The notes below the pieces were generated by a model that searched no databases, had not been told where the DNA came from, and saw nothing but the letters and a program-made list of their open reading frames with translations. The translations under genes and the position numbers were made by a program. 64,000 nucleotides of DNA, from assembly GCA_036937835.1 (NCBI GenBank), contig CM072861.1, forward strand, positions 6,736,001-6,800,000. Direction: 5' to 3'. The stretch comes from Pampus argenteus (lineage: Eukaryota; Chordata; Actinopteri; Scombriformes; Stromateidae). Shown here in pieces: positions 26,510 through 39,391 of this stretch (its first letter is position 1; each line of letters begins with the position of its first letter).

Positions 26510-28251
26510 AGTGATACAGATCAGGACATGTACATATACACAGAGTGAAGTCCTCTCCTCCACACACACACACACAAATACCTGACTTCATTATCTGTGC
26601 TCTGCGATCAGAATGTCAGCAGCAGCAGCAACCATGGTAACAAGTGGAGAGAGAGGGAGACTGTTGAGATTCACAGCCACTTCACACCAACGCATCATTA
26701 ATGTCATTTACACTCGCCCCTCTGGTGACACTTTCTATCTCTCCGTCTGTTTTCTGCTTTCGCTCTCTCCCATCTCTCCCGCTTTCCTCTCACCCCCTCT
26801 TTCTTCCCCTCCACCTCCTCCTATACTTCGCTCTCTCTCTCTCACCCATCTGTCTCATCTTATCTCTCACTCTCTCTCTCTCTCTCTGAATCAGGTTTTT
26901 ATACTAGGCTTTGCTGATGACTCACAATACCTGGTTACTTCCCAATTTGCCTCATGTTGCTGCCTCATTGCAACACAGCTGCAGAGCACAGCCAGCTGTA
27001 CTGGAGTCACAGAGAAGGCTAATCCCTGACATTTATTCATTTATTTTACTTTGTGCGTGAACACATTGTGACAGGATTCTCTCATTAGAAATGAATGGTC
27101 CTCCATTCAGTACTCAGAGGAACCTCTGATTGACATATTTTATTCAGTCAATCTGCATTCATGCAGAGCATCTGCACTTCTCTGACCGAATCACTTACTT
27201 CATACATCATTTCTGTGTTGTGATATTTAATTAATAGGTGAGATGGGAAAATGGGTGACATATTCTAACTGATATAATATGATAATATGTATTTATAAGC
27301 AAAACTGAGGATTTTTGAGTCAAATTGTAGGTTTAAATATGCAGTACATTATGAAAACACACAGTTTTTTAACTAGGAAGAAGTGGATGTTATTGTATTT
27401 GATTCACCTTTTTGTAAACCGCAGCAGTTTGAGGCCTTGCCAACATAATACAACTAGTACATACTTAATGCTAGAAGATACCACTGAAGAAGAAAAGCAA
27501 ACATAGTAGTTGATAAATGGAGTAACAGTGCCATCTGGTGCCCAGAAATGGTGCACCATCTGCTTGTTTATCTGTGCAGCTGATTGACATTCCAGTAATG
27601 TTAATGTATCTTGATAGTTTGGATAGCTTGACTGCTGATGCATTTCCCACTGTGTGTCATTTGTCCACAATTACTGTAATTAACACCATACAAGGTAAAG
27701 TTCTGCTTTATGCTTGCTCAGACTTTTAAAAGGAAGATGTTTTTTATATATGAAAATGAGACTCCTCCTCCTTATTTAGGGACATTTTGATTTCAATGTG
27801 AGTTAAATGTAGCTATAGACACTTGCAAGACACTATTTACAATATTTTAGTGATATGTATATTTATATTTTTAGTTCAAAACATGTTTTTCAAAACATCA
27901 ATTTCGATTTGTAATATAAGACAGTGTCTGATTTATACAAACATGAGGAAGCTGAGGAAGTTGATGATATCATTCAGAGGTGAGTATGAACCAAGGCACA
28001 TTTTCTATTGCTAACATAATAATAATAATAAAGGCTGAACATTTTTGAACTTGCATTCATCATGGACACATACACAACTCAAATACTAATGCTGCTGCAT
28101 GTCTGCTGGATGTGCAAACAAGCCATACATTTGCCATATTAAAATTAAATGTGATAATATGTCACTAACTGTGCTGACAGCTGGTTGATCTCATCCCAAG
28201 TGCTGCCAACAAATAAATTACACGTTTAAACTTATACTGCTAGGAACCAAC

Positions 28252-28560
28252 GCCTGATTTCATTAAACACAAAGGTAAACCAGATGTCCAGATGTTGCAG
28301 AGAGGCAAATAACTCACCTGAACCCACAAGAACATGGAGCGGTTCAAAGAAATCCAGGAGACCAAATTGTCTTACGCGTCAGAAAAGACTGCTGTGACCC
28401 AACTGCAAGAGAGACTTGAGAATGAGACAAAGAACAAGACAGCTCTGATGGCACATGTTCAATCCTTGGTAGACGTCATTAAAACTAAAGATGAGCTTCT
28501 GTGTTTGAAAGACCAAGGAATCAAGCAGCTGACCCCCCTCAATTCAATTAAAACAATTAA
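28252..28560 (+). pseudogene. Inverted partial copy of the coiled-coil gene
   Basis: Bases 28325-28506 are identical, on the opposite strand, to 23077-23258 of the coiled-coil gene (181 bp, no mismatch found), covering the protein stretch from MERFKEIQETK to KDELLC. Upstream, about 28252-28290 matches an earlier part of the same exon (CACAAAGGTAAACCAGATGTCCA), but the roughly 90 bases between are deleted and nearby bases are altered. After KDELLC the frame stays open for LKDQGIKQLTPLN and then runs into AT-rich sequence. No start or splice context of the parent is present. It is best read as a recent gene fragment, though it may keep 3' sequence lost by the other copy. Confidence 0.7.
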
Positions 28561-30949
28561 AGAACATAAAATAAAAAAAATAAAAATAATACAAGCAAAT
28601 AAGAGTTTGTCTAAGTTTTTCTGCAATTCACTGGTATGACGTGTTTCTAAGCAATAGCTTCAATGATGTACAACATTCATTATCCTATGAAATACTGCAA
28701 TCCAGTAGTATGCGTTTTTACAGTGCTAATATTACAAATATAACCAGAATGAGTCCCTACATCCTGTACTGCAGTCAAACAACAGGAATGTGCACGTTTC
28801 CCAAAGAAAGGAATGTATAATTTTACTTTTAAACACTAGATGGCACAAGTGAGCCATCACTGCAGAACTGAATGCTTCATCTGTTTTCCACACATCTTGT
28901 TTGCTAAATATATTTTTACTTCACTTTAAAAATAAATAAATAAATATTCACATTACAAGAAAATTGATCAAAATTTAAATGTTGACAATGACTAAGTTTG
29001 CCCTAAATATATTATTGCTGAATATGGTCTTAAATTTGTTTTCCTATAAGTGACAGGAGATTGATTGCTAAGATGAGTTACCTCTCAGAGAGGATTTGTT
29101 CATATTATATGCACCCACTTAAGAATAGTTAAGGGACTTTTCAAAGGGAATTATTTGGTTTGCTTCCTGCAGTATTTGTAAAAAGGGGAACAGAAAGTAA
29201 AGCAGGGACTTTTTGAAACAACACTTGCTCCACAGACAGGAGGGTGGGTGGGAAAATTAATACAAATAAAAATAAAATAGACTAAAATGTAGTAGATATA
29301 CCCATCTACTATTTGTCCTTAGTATAGTAATAACAAGGACAGACTGTATGTGGTTAGCAGTTCCCTAAGACACAAACAGGAAGTAAAGTGAGAACTGAGA
29401 ACGGCAACTGAAACTGAAACAGCAGTTAGCGCTCTGGTTAAACTGAATGAGCTGTGTGTGCATAAGTGTGTGACACAAGGAACCATCTGCATTATGTCTC
29501 AGTGCTGTGACTAAAAGCTAAACCGTGCACTCAGCCCCTTATATTCTTCTGTAGTCACGTGGGCAAACTTGCAAACCTCAGCAAATACATCACACCAAAC
29601 CTTTCATTGTAATCTCAGACGTGAACTCTTAACTTAACATTGTACCCATTTATACAATAACAACAGGCACCATGTCCTGAAACCGAAGGACTTTGTTTCT
29701 ACTGGACATTTTTATCTTTACAACAGAGATAAAAGTTGTGCCAGTCTCTCACAGGCCATAAAAAAAATGGACTCTGATCTTTTATGAGTGTGCAAGATAA
29801 ACCCTGAGCACTCACTCTCCACTACATGTTATAAAGCAGTGTAAACACTTAAGCATAAATACAAAAACATCTTTATTTAGATTTACATGGTGATTCACAT
29901 GTAGTTATCATTATGTACAGAGAATAAAGTGGTGACAATGTTGTAGCGACAGACATTTAAAAAAAAAAAAAATAAATCTTTGCTGTAGCCAAGTTGATGC
30001 TGTGAATATCGTTTTCATGAGCGCAAGACACAACTTGGTTTTAACTGAACGGTGATTCAGTGATTCTGAATCACATGACGCAAAAGCAGGTTGGAAAGAC
30101 CAACTAACTACACAATGAGCACTTTTTGATAGCAGTATTATAACTGCTGACTTTTGTAATGACATCCCTTTTATACAAATAACAAAGCAGAGATGGACTC
30201 TGGTTATAAGTGCACTTCAGTTGTTCCATGCTGGACCTCTTTATGATGATGGTCAGGCTTTCTGAGCTAATCTAAATTTAGTAAAAAGGGTCTTCATATT
30301 TGATACTTAGAACAGAAGTCTTGAACATTTAGAATTAGCTGATATCACATCAGTACTGAAAAGCCATAATTATTTTGCATTTTTGTTTTTAAAGGCCTAT
30401 ATGTTTATACACCACTTGCCGTAATTTGGCACATTCAAGTGTCACAAACAATTAAGCGCTTCTGATTTGGTCATAATAACTTCTGGTGGTCACATCTCCT
30501 CTGGACACTATATTGAACTACAAGGTTGTACACACCACAACTGTAATTTCTCTATATAGTATCTAAATGGGATGTGACCACTACAAGAAAAATAGTGGGC
30601 TCACAAGGATAAATACATTGTTATAAAAGACATGAAATATTAACAGACATTGCTTTAAATATTGCAGGGTTTTTTTGTTTTTTTTTTTGAGAAGCCTGTC
30701 CATGGAGAACTATGGTGAAGTATAACCACAAAAAAATAAAAAAGTATAAACTAAAAATTTTCAGCAATCTTTCACTATGAGCTTCTAACAATGAAGGCAT
30801 GTGGAAGAAACATTTCATAATACATTTAATTTGTACCACACTTTTCATTCATAGTGAAACTCAAAGTGCTACAGTATTAATAAGAACACACAACATAAAG
30901 AAAAAAAAGAAGGGTTGATGAAAAGGCCTTCCTCTGTTTTTCTTTTTTT

Positions 30950-31645
30950 TTTTCTTTTAAAAGAGTCTAGGGTCTGTGCTGCACTCAGATGGTTAGGGAG
31001 CCTGTTCCACAAGCGTGGTGCAGCCCAGCCAGAGGCTTGATCCCCCATGTTGCACTGCTTAAGAGGCACGGGGAGCAAGCTGCTGGCACATCTGAGGGTG
31101 CAGGTGGAGGTTTGTGGTATGATCCTACAGGTAGGGAGGCACATGTCAATCCTCAAGGAGACGGAGCCAGTGCAATGGATATTGAGTTGGTATCTTGTGT
31201 TTTTAGCACTCATCAGGATCCTGGCAGTGCTGTTTTGAATGTACTGGAGCTTCTGGCTGCTCCTGCCAGGAGTGCAGTAAGTCTTGAGGAGATAAAGGCA
31301 TGGATAAGTTTCTCTGCATCTAACAGAGTTAGAGAGGGATGGAGTTTGGATATGTTTTTGAGAAAGAGGTTTTCCATAGATGTCTTATATTGTCTTCATA
31401 AGTCAGCTGAGGGTCAAACCTAACGTCCAGATTAGTGACTGGGGAGAAAAAGGATGATGACTGAATCTGGTGTGTAGTGCCAACAAGTAGCGCTTCAGCT
31501 TTCCTGCTGTTTAACTGGAGGAAATTTGTCCTCATCCAGGCCTGTATCTCCTTAAGACAAGGTGCTGAGGCATGACATGGCTGCAGAAGGTCTTGGGGCA
31601 ATTTTGATGTACACCTGGGTATCATCAGCATATCGTCCGAGGGAA
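30950..31645 (-). mobile_element. LINE (CR1/L2-like) 3' fragment
   Basis: Minus-strand translation over several frames gives CLKEIQAWMRTNFLQLNSRK, EALLVGTTHQIQSS, NLDVRFDPQLTYEDNIRHL, then, after a frameshift, LDAEKLIHAFISSRL, then QNSTARILMSAKNTR, and finally WAAPRLWNRLPNHLSAAQTL and DSFKRK. This is the order of the reverse transcriptase C-terminal part of fish LINEs. At least two frame changes show it is dead. Confidence 0.75.
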
Positions 31646-32685
31646 CCGATCCTTGCCGAACACCACAGGGAGTAATCTAGACCTGCATCCTCCCAGTGAG
31701 ACATACATTTGCTAAAACAACGTCTATCCCACGTCTGCTGTCAAGTAAGCCAAAACCCACTTGATTCAACGAGAATCTTAAATAAATTCACCATAGTAGT
31801 AACGTGCGTCCAGTGTAAATCAGTCACAGGGTTTGGTTTGAATCATGGCACTTTTGTTTTCCTAAAGGAACATTTGGAGCTGTTCCCACTGGAGCTCTGC
31901 TTACGGCAGGCTGGAAGGAGGACTGTGCTTTAGCCTGCTAGCTGTTAACACACACAATAGTCCATCATCACTCTCAGGACACCAAAAAGGTGTTTTTGCT
32001 AAATAATGATAGAAACAAATGAGCTTGCTCAAATGTAGACGAATGAAATGAGAAACAAACATCACTGAACTTGATGATCCATCATTCTGTGCTTTCATAA
32101 AAAAAAGAGATGTAGAGATTTAAAAACTGAATAACTTAGCGACTGACACTGCATTACAAAGGCTAATGTACTCTACAAGGAGAAATGGACATGATAATGA
32201 AACAGCACAGAGCTGACCTGCGTCAGTGGTGCACTGAAGGTGTAAAAACAAGTGTGACTTAAACAACAGAGCTCAGCTTCTGCTGAGGTCACAGTCCTCT
32301 GGGATGTATCTCAAATCCCTGTTCCTTGTTATATTAAAAGACAACAAGACTTCCATTCACTTAGTTAGGTATGATGAACATCTAAAACCCTGATATCCAT
32401 TTGTCTTCTTCCTTTAACACAATGAGCTTTAATAGAAATATTCTAATACATGAAGATGGTCTTTGTTACTTTTTTTCATGGTCATGAATGGTACTCTGTG
32501 TATGAATATTGCCAGCGCTAACAACTTTTCAGTCCTTCCGTGCTCCCGACAACAGTCTGCTGTCCTGATCCAAACTGACCACCTGCATGTATCACTAGCA
32601 GACTAAAGCACAGAGTTTCAGTCCAGCCACACACTATCAAAGGCACACATCATCAATATGGCATTTATTTCTTCACTTACCCCCC

Positions 32686-32688
<3 letters not shown>

Positions 32689-32720
<32 letters not shown>

Positions 32721-32922
32721 AGTGCTGTCTGTAAGGTGCTGAAGCGGCTTGCAGGCACACATTCATCTGAGCTATGTACATTATTAACAGTCTGTCTGTC
32801 TGTCTCTTTTTCTGTCAGTTGTGTGTTGGCAGGTATATTGTCCTGAGGTCTCCAGACAGACAGATATATATATATACATATATATAGACACACACACAGA
32901 CACAGACACACACACACACACT
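32689..32922. repeat. Cluster of CA, CTGT, TA and CA/CAGA arrays
   Basis: (CA)n at 32689-32719, a short CTGT run near 32792, (TA)n at about 32864-32885 and CA/CAGA units at 32886-32922. Confidence 0.9.
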
Positions 32923-33993
32923 TTACCCGGCAGGCTTACAAATGATGTCAGTCAACATGCCTTTGATTCTTTTTGCATCTTCCTGTCGGTACTAGTAGTT
33001 TGCTAAACGAGCTGCGATTCTCTATAAATTATTGGATTCATTGATTTGTTGGTGAGAATCAGTTCATTTTGTCATCCATGTGTTTCCCAGTGAATCATTT
33101 GGTGCGATGTCTCATGCCAACACTTGAGCTTACACAATTTGTTCTAATACTTTATGGTAAGTAATCTTACATGTAGCTAATTGAGAAGTTTTATGCAGGA
33201 GATCTGAAAAATGTATGAAATGCAAAAAAAATAAAATAAATAAAATAAAATAAACACAGAAAGTGAATGTTTTAGGTAATTGGAGACTGTTAAATCTGAA
33301 AATCATAACATAGTGCATGAATATGAAGATGTGATTTTTAAACTGGCTGACTTTTTAAAAATGTATTCATTTATTGCGCAATGAAAAAAAAAAACTTTTC
33401 ACAACTAAAAGCACCTTTCTTTGGTTAGATAAAGCAGTGCATGTCTTATATTTGGCATAGTGTATGCTAAAGTGTTAGCACAACGCAGCAGGCAAAAGCA
33501 TCTACCAGTGACGCATAGATGATTAAAAGAACCAGATATAATCCAAACCAGATGTGGACATAGACAATGGACGTGCACGCGGTTGTATTTATACCACACA
33601 TCTACAAACATGGATGAGCTCACATGCTTCATGATGCATCTGGTCATACATTTTAGCTGCACTCCGACGATCCCTCACAGTCATTGGAAGATGACAAATT
33701 CACAGCACGCAGACCCTGATGGCCTTGCAGATGCAGAAAATATAACTGAACCTAAGTGCTGACCAGATAATTGGCAAGTCAAGCCACGGCCCGAACACCT
33801 TTCAGCAATTTCTCTCATTACAAGGAAAAGTGAGGGAATTTCATGGCCCAGACTGAAGCTACAGTAAAATCAAAAGGTTTTGAAACTCGCCCCTCTTTAG
33901 GTTCCATGTTGTCGTCACAGAGAAAAACAACATTCTCTGTCATTCCTATGCCCTGGAAAGTGGTGATGAAACTCTCTCATCTGGGGTCAGAGG

Positions 33994-36900
33994 TCAGGAG
34001 GAAGTGACATCCGAGGTTTTCATAATGACGCTGGCCCGCATCTCGTGGGTGTGGCCTGCTGCCGGTGATACGATAGAGTTCTGGCTGTAGGCCGGCATCC
34101 AGTTGTCATTATGGTAGCTGATGAGGGGGGTGGGGTCTCGCGTGCTGGTCACCCTGAAGTTTTGCTTATTTGTGCTGACAAAGGTGGCCATGCTGGGAAG
34201 AGAACACTTGGGAACCCTGAGAACTGATGCGCTGTGCCTCCATACTGCACTTACACCCTGTCAGTCAAAACAACCAGAAAAAGAGAAGAAAGGAAGAGGA
34301 ACGTAACATAACAGTGAATTAGCAACAATACAAAATCACTAAGGCTTGTGTGGCCATTTCTGACGTATGCTGTGGTAAATACAAACACCACAGCAGAAAT
34401 AATCATGAACCTTCACCCAGTCAAAATATTTCAACATTATAGGCTGCACAGAATGTTGCAATGAAACACATTGCGTGTAAAAAGTGTCAATGAAAGTGTT
34501 CAACACTGAAAACTGCACAGTTGTTCAATTCAATTAAATACATTTTGGCCACTTACGTCTTCAAAAGACTGTTTAAGGGTTACGTCTTAATTTTAGAGAC
34601 AATGTTAGAACTGTGTTTAGGTTCAGTTTAAGGTCAGGCATTTAGTTAGGATAAGTGATGGTAAGGATTAGGGTAAGGGGCTAGGGAATGCATTATGTCG
34701 ATTAGGATCCTCACAAAGACAGAAGTACACAGACTTGTGTGTGTGTGTGTGTGTGTTCACTGTGGGTACAATGTACTATAAGCTTAAATCAAACTGTTAA
34801 TGTTTGACAGGCCACAGTTCCTGACAAGGCCCTCCCTTTTCTCACATTACAGGAAGGAACAAACACACACATGCCGACAAACACACGCACAAGCCCACAA
34901 AAACACATGCACGCACGCCCGCACGCACGTACACACGCAAAGACGTGTAGTTTCAGCTGCGAGGCTGAAACAGGTAAAAACCTGTTTGTAAAGATCATGC
35001 CAGTTAATAATTTATATATCACTCTCTTCTGTGTGTACGTGTGCTACATAATGTGTGTATAATAGGGGTTCCACCTGTTTGGTTTCTTCTGTATCACTGT
35101 CTGTGTCGCTGCCTGTAGAAATAAAGACACAGATTAAAAGACAGTTCAATTGTGTTCAGGAAATGATCACTGGTGTTAATAAAATAACCTCAGAATACAG
35201 AGGGAAAGATATGGAGAGCAGCAGAAGGTGGAAAAGTTTGTTTAAGCCTCCGTTTTGAAACCGAAAATCACTTTAACAAATATGATCCTGGCAGTTTGTT
35301 TTCTACAAACGTCTGCACACAATAGCACAAAACAAGAGCCTTGCATGGATGATGGCAGCGATTGAGAAAGATGAAAATCATACAAAGAAGGAGGAGAGAT
35401 GGAATGATTACAACTGGAAACTAACACAGCCAGCTCAGCCTGAATGACGGGTTGGAAAAGAGAAGTGAGACAAACAGATCTCTGGTTGGTGATGCAGCGA
35501 GGGGGGTAAATGCAAGAGAAAGAAACGAAACATCTAAACATTGAAATACTGTACTTTCATTCTACCAACACAAAGCCTGAACAAGTCTAAATAAAACTGT
35601 TAGTAGACGTGACCTATCTCTGCTGTTTCACATCCGTGGATGTGGTTTTTTTTTTTAACAATCAGTTGGTTTGCACACACTGTTCCTCACTTTAGATAAG
35701 ATCTAGTGAGTGTCATAAAGAAGACGCTATCGGTGAATTATGTAATGGGGATAGTGTTATGACAGATTTCAACAGTTTCTGGAGACACCGGCTGTTTGTG
35801 TTGGCCATTTCTAAATTAATACCAATTAACCCAAACAAAAATCACAGCAGCGGCTGCCTCCTATAGACCTGGTCCCATGCGACTAACCCATTTATGCTAA
35901 AATATGGAGAAGTGTGATGTGTATGGTGTGTAATCTCACCGCAGCATGAAGACACAGGAGAGATTTGGAGTGGGTACGAGTGGGAGGAGCTAACAGTCTG
36001 CTCTTCGTTCTCTGTGGTCACTTCGATTGTCTGACAGACGAATGGCAGCTGCTCGCTGGTGATCACGTGATCTTCTACTGAACTGTGAATGGCTAAACGT
36101 CAGAGAGGAGATGTTACGATAGGACGACAACATGCTTTCATTCTGAGTGAATGATTCACTGATAACTGCTGCAACATAAAACAAAGTCTCCATCAGCTAT
36201 TCTTAAACCTCAAATGTGTAGTTTTCTTATTTCTGATTAACTAAAAAACAATGACATCGGAAAACAACTTCCTCTCAACGTCTCTCACTGAAAAAACGGA
36301 ACACGTTTGTGTTCCTGCAATAAATATGTATGTTTTTGTATTTACCTTTACGCCCCTGTGGTTGCACAGTAATGATATTCGGCATAACCATGCTTACTGT
36401 ATTTTAAAAATCAATGCAGCAGAGGCTGAGAAGTCCTGAATCTTTCCACTTCCCAATATAAGTTTCAAAATGCTGGATCCTACAAATACCATAATGCATA
36501 ACTCAATGCACCAAAATTAAATGTTGGAAAGTAATTGTACTGTATGCATGTTTAAGTCAACAACAACTCATCAGCCACACTACAAGAAATATTAGAATCC
36601 AACTAGAAACATGCCCGTGCTTAGATTTAGCCTTTTCACAATAACACGTCCAAACACAAGCCAAACAAAACAATCATATTATATCCTTTATATAATAAAG
36701 GAGATACTGGTACCTGAGGCACTGTCAGTCACTGTGAGCTCTACTGCTTCCTGCTTGATCACTTCCTGTTTGATTGTGTCTTGTTTTGTGCAGTCGATAG
36801 GTCCAACATAAATTTCAGAGGGAGTCCTGTCTGGAGACGAAGAGGCTACCTGATGGTGAGAGGAGCAGAGAGGGGAAAAAAAGGAGAAAGACCTGTGATC

Positions 36901-39391
36901 ACCGCGTAAGATGATGTAAATCTATAATGTATATACAGCAGAAAATCTAACAAACAAGTTCAGTTCTTGAGTTCAGAACATTTTCTTTAATAAGACAGCT
37001 GGGATGGAGTGGCCAAATGCAGAGACACAAATATACATTGCGCCATTACATTTGCTCAGGCATTTCGCTATTTTGAAAAAAATACAAGTGTGGTTTGAGG
37101 TTGCATATACTGTATAAACAGATTATTCCCAAAAAAAAAATGACACATTTCAATATATGGAGCATTTCAGGCATGCAGATACACACGTTGACCACAAATA
37201 CTAAATGTTTTATTAATCATTCCAAAACACCTACAAACGTCACGTCTTGCTGTTTCTTTCTATTCAGAGTTTCAGAGTGATGTTGGGATTATAGCATCTC
37301 TGACTCCTATTAATATTGAATTAATTTCTTAAATTAAGAATATGTATTCAAATGTATTATTATTATTATTAATGATAATAATAATGATAAAGCACAAAAC
37401 AAAACCCTTCCTCATTCTTTGTGCCGACACTGGAAATACAGCTGTCATACCCATTCGTCAACTCAAACTAGTAGCTACTGGTTTTACTTATGTGCGTCGT
37501 TTTGGAAAGATGGAACCAAACTAGGCAGGAAGGTTTGGCTAAAGCGTCTATATTCTGGCAAATATCAGTGTCAAGTGAGAACAGGAGCCAGAGTTCGTTG
37601 TTCATGCAGGTTTATGGCACTTTGCCCGCTCATGAGCCACACTTTCAAGAGAAACCATTGCAACAACAACTCTATGTAAAATAAAATGTCCCCGTTATGC
37701 CTGTCATGTCACTGAAAAGTAATAATATGTTTTCTATACGTAATGAAAGAGTTATGTCAGGTGTGACCACACTTGATATTTTTGTGTTCTGTGACGCATA
37801 CACACACACGCGCACACACACACACACTACTATTCTTAACGTACTAGTGTTGTGGCTTTCATGTGTGAAAAGGGTTTATCTACCTCTTTATTTCCTTTAG
37901 GTCTCCCCTCCTTGTCTGTCTTCTTCTTTCCTAAATGGACATACAGACAGAGAGAAACACTTTTAAGAAACTGATTTAAACCCACTGTAGATCATACACA
38001 AGAGATAAAAAGTATATAGTATAGAAAATAAAGCAGATGACGAGCAGCAGCAGCAGCACTTACCTTTCTTCATATTTCTCTCTGAAGAGGAGAGCATCTT
38101 ATACACTCGGAAGGCATTGGTTCCCTTTTTGATGCTTTTGTCCTTCACCTCCTCGATGTCTGGCAGGCTGTTCATGGCACAGCGGAAATTAGCTTTCCAC
38201 GTCTTTGGATCTGGACGGTCTACGCCTGGCTGGTACTTCCCTACACATTCATGGAAACAAGACAACAGAAATGCTGTTATTTCTTCATACGGTACACTCA
38301 ACCCGCTCATGACTCTGTATTACCAGCGCGTGATTAATCTGTGCCAGTACACAAAATCATCATCGTTGTCATCACTTTGTTCCCACATTATCCAGCTTGC
38401 ATTCTCCCACTACTCTGCTAAAGAATATACAAACATTATTTTTGGTTCTGCTCATTTTTTGGCTATTGGCTAAGTGTTTATTAATGACTCCTCATGTGGG
38501 CACCCATAACTGGATACTGGTATATAAACAGATAATGAATGACAATATGGTAAAACACAGCTGTAATAATACAAATTATGTCTTATAGGAAGAGTTATAA
38601 TTGTGGACAAATACTGTGCATTAATAAACACTCATAAATGTTCTTATATCTACATGTATCCACATTAATATGTTAAAAAACACACACGGTAAAAGTAAGC
38701 TGTTTTCTGCTGCTTTCCAAGCACTTAAAATTCAGAACTATAAATGAAGTCATATGGTTTCTCGCTGCCAATTTAAAGTTCATTTTCAGGACACTTTATC
38801 AGCACTTAAGGACAGCCTTCTGCCAGTAAGTGAGCGGATGCTGGAAAAAGTTCTCTTACTGTTTTTCTCTACTCATTCGGCAAAAGTTGTGGGATTTCTA
38901 CTGCTATTCCTCCAGAAACAAAACATGTCTCTCACCTACAAGTGTTTCACAAATCAAATGTTTTTTTGATTCGAGACAGAGAACGTGACGTTGTGTCTAG
39001 TAGGCATGAACATGAAACTCGCTGAAAAGCAGAACCAGTGAGTGGGAGTTTGGTTTGTGTGTTACCAGTATGTATGGCCCATCTCATGAAGAGCGGAGCA
39101 TCTTTCTCCAGGTCCCAGCCGTGACGAGCAGCGTGCATCCATGGGATCTGGAAGATTCTCTTTTCCTAGAGACATGTGTTGTCATTAATGCATGTGTTTA
39201 TGCATCTTTCAACCCACTTTTTTCACAAAATATATTTTACAAATGTGTATAATCAGGTATTTATCGTACTGTGTGAGCACATATGCATGTGTACTTACTT
39301 TGTTCACCCATTTGAGCCCTGGTATCTGACAGGAGTCGATCTGTTCCTCCAGCCACGGCCGCATTCTCATTCGTTCTACCGGCATTGTGGC
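33994..39391 (-). CDS. irf2: Interferon regulatory factor 2, complete coding region in 8 coding exons
   Basis: Transcription factor that binds ISRE/IRF-E elements and mainly antagonises IRF1. CDS exons on the minus strand: 39385-39299 (exon starts 39391), 39165-39066, 38240-38064, 37930-37884, 36849-36714, 36092-35940, 35112-35075, 34257-33994. All have GT/AG borders and matching phases, giving 333 aa (human IRF2 is 349). The start MPVERMRMRPWLEEQI is IRF2-like rather than IRF1-like (MPITRMRMRPW). The five DNA-binding tryptophans of the family are W11, W26, W38, W46 and W58, and the domain ends near residue 121 with a KKGKKK basic stretch. The C-terminal half has IKQE sumoylation-type motifs, the IEVTTENEEQ / YPLQISPVSS block and a terminal MRASVIMKTSD motif, all matching vertebrate IRF2. 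The exon at 36092 uses a TTTAG acceptor chosen because it alone keeps frame. The small exon at 35112 is the least certain. Neighbours casp3 and acsl1 support orthology. Confidence 0.93.
34590..34758. repeat. Second dispersed repeat with GGTTAGG-like track and (GT)n
   Basis: GGTTCAGTTTAAGGTCAGGC, AGGATTAGGGTAAGGGGCTA, then GGATCCTCACAAAGACAGAA and a (GT)n tail at about 34737-34756. It has the same architecture as the repeat at 11.4-11.7 kb, with the array on the other side. It lies in the last intron of irf2. Confidence 0.55.

Larger units (their letters stand above)
24240..28250. other. Intergenic block between the coiled-coil gene and its fragment
   Basis: Contains (CA)n and (TA)n arrays, a DNA-transposon remnant near 25.8 kb, GTT and CAG triplet runs (26297-26315 and 26620-26632), and a CT-rich tract at about 26735-26890. 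A moderately GC-rich stretch at 25600-25800 has an open frame on each strand but no motif I recognise. Confidence 0.65.
28570..33990. other. Intergenic block 3' of irf2, including the irf2 3' UTR
   Basis: Apart from the LINE fragment at 30.95-31.65 kb and the repeat cluster at 32.7-32.9 kb, nothing is recognised. The part nearest 33990 must be irf2 3' UTR; an AATAAA on the minus strand near 33370 is a possible end. AT-rich runs with (AAATA)n occur at 33225-33255. Confidence 0.6.

Noticed and set aside
34789..35062. Open frames in the CA/CG-rich tract of the last irf2 introns
   Set aside because: Low-complexity translations; the true irf2 exons here are 35112-35075 and 34257-33994, fixed by phase.
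36092..36175. irf2 exon 7 starting at the TTGCAG acceptor near 36176
   Set aside because: From that acceptor the conserved IEVTTENEEQ segment falls in another frame. The TTTAG acceptor at 36093 restores the IRF2 frame from exon 6.
38117..38473. Plus-strand frame of 118 codons, repeated at 44585-44866
   Set aside because: It is the shadow of irf2 exon 3 on the opposite strand, and is duplicated only because the exon is duplicated.
33994..39391. irf1 as the identity of the IRF gene
   Set aside because: The N-terminus MPVERMRMRPWLEEQI, the C-terminal MRASVIMKTSD and the casp3 neighbour fit IRF2.
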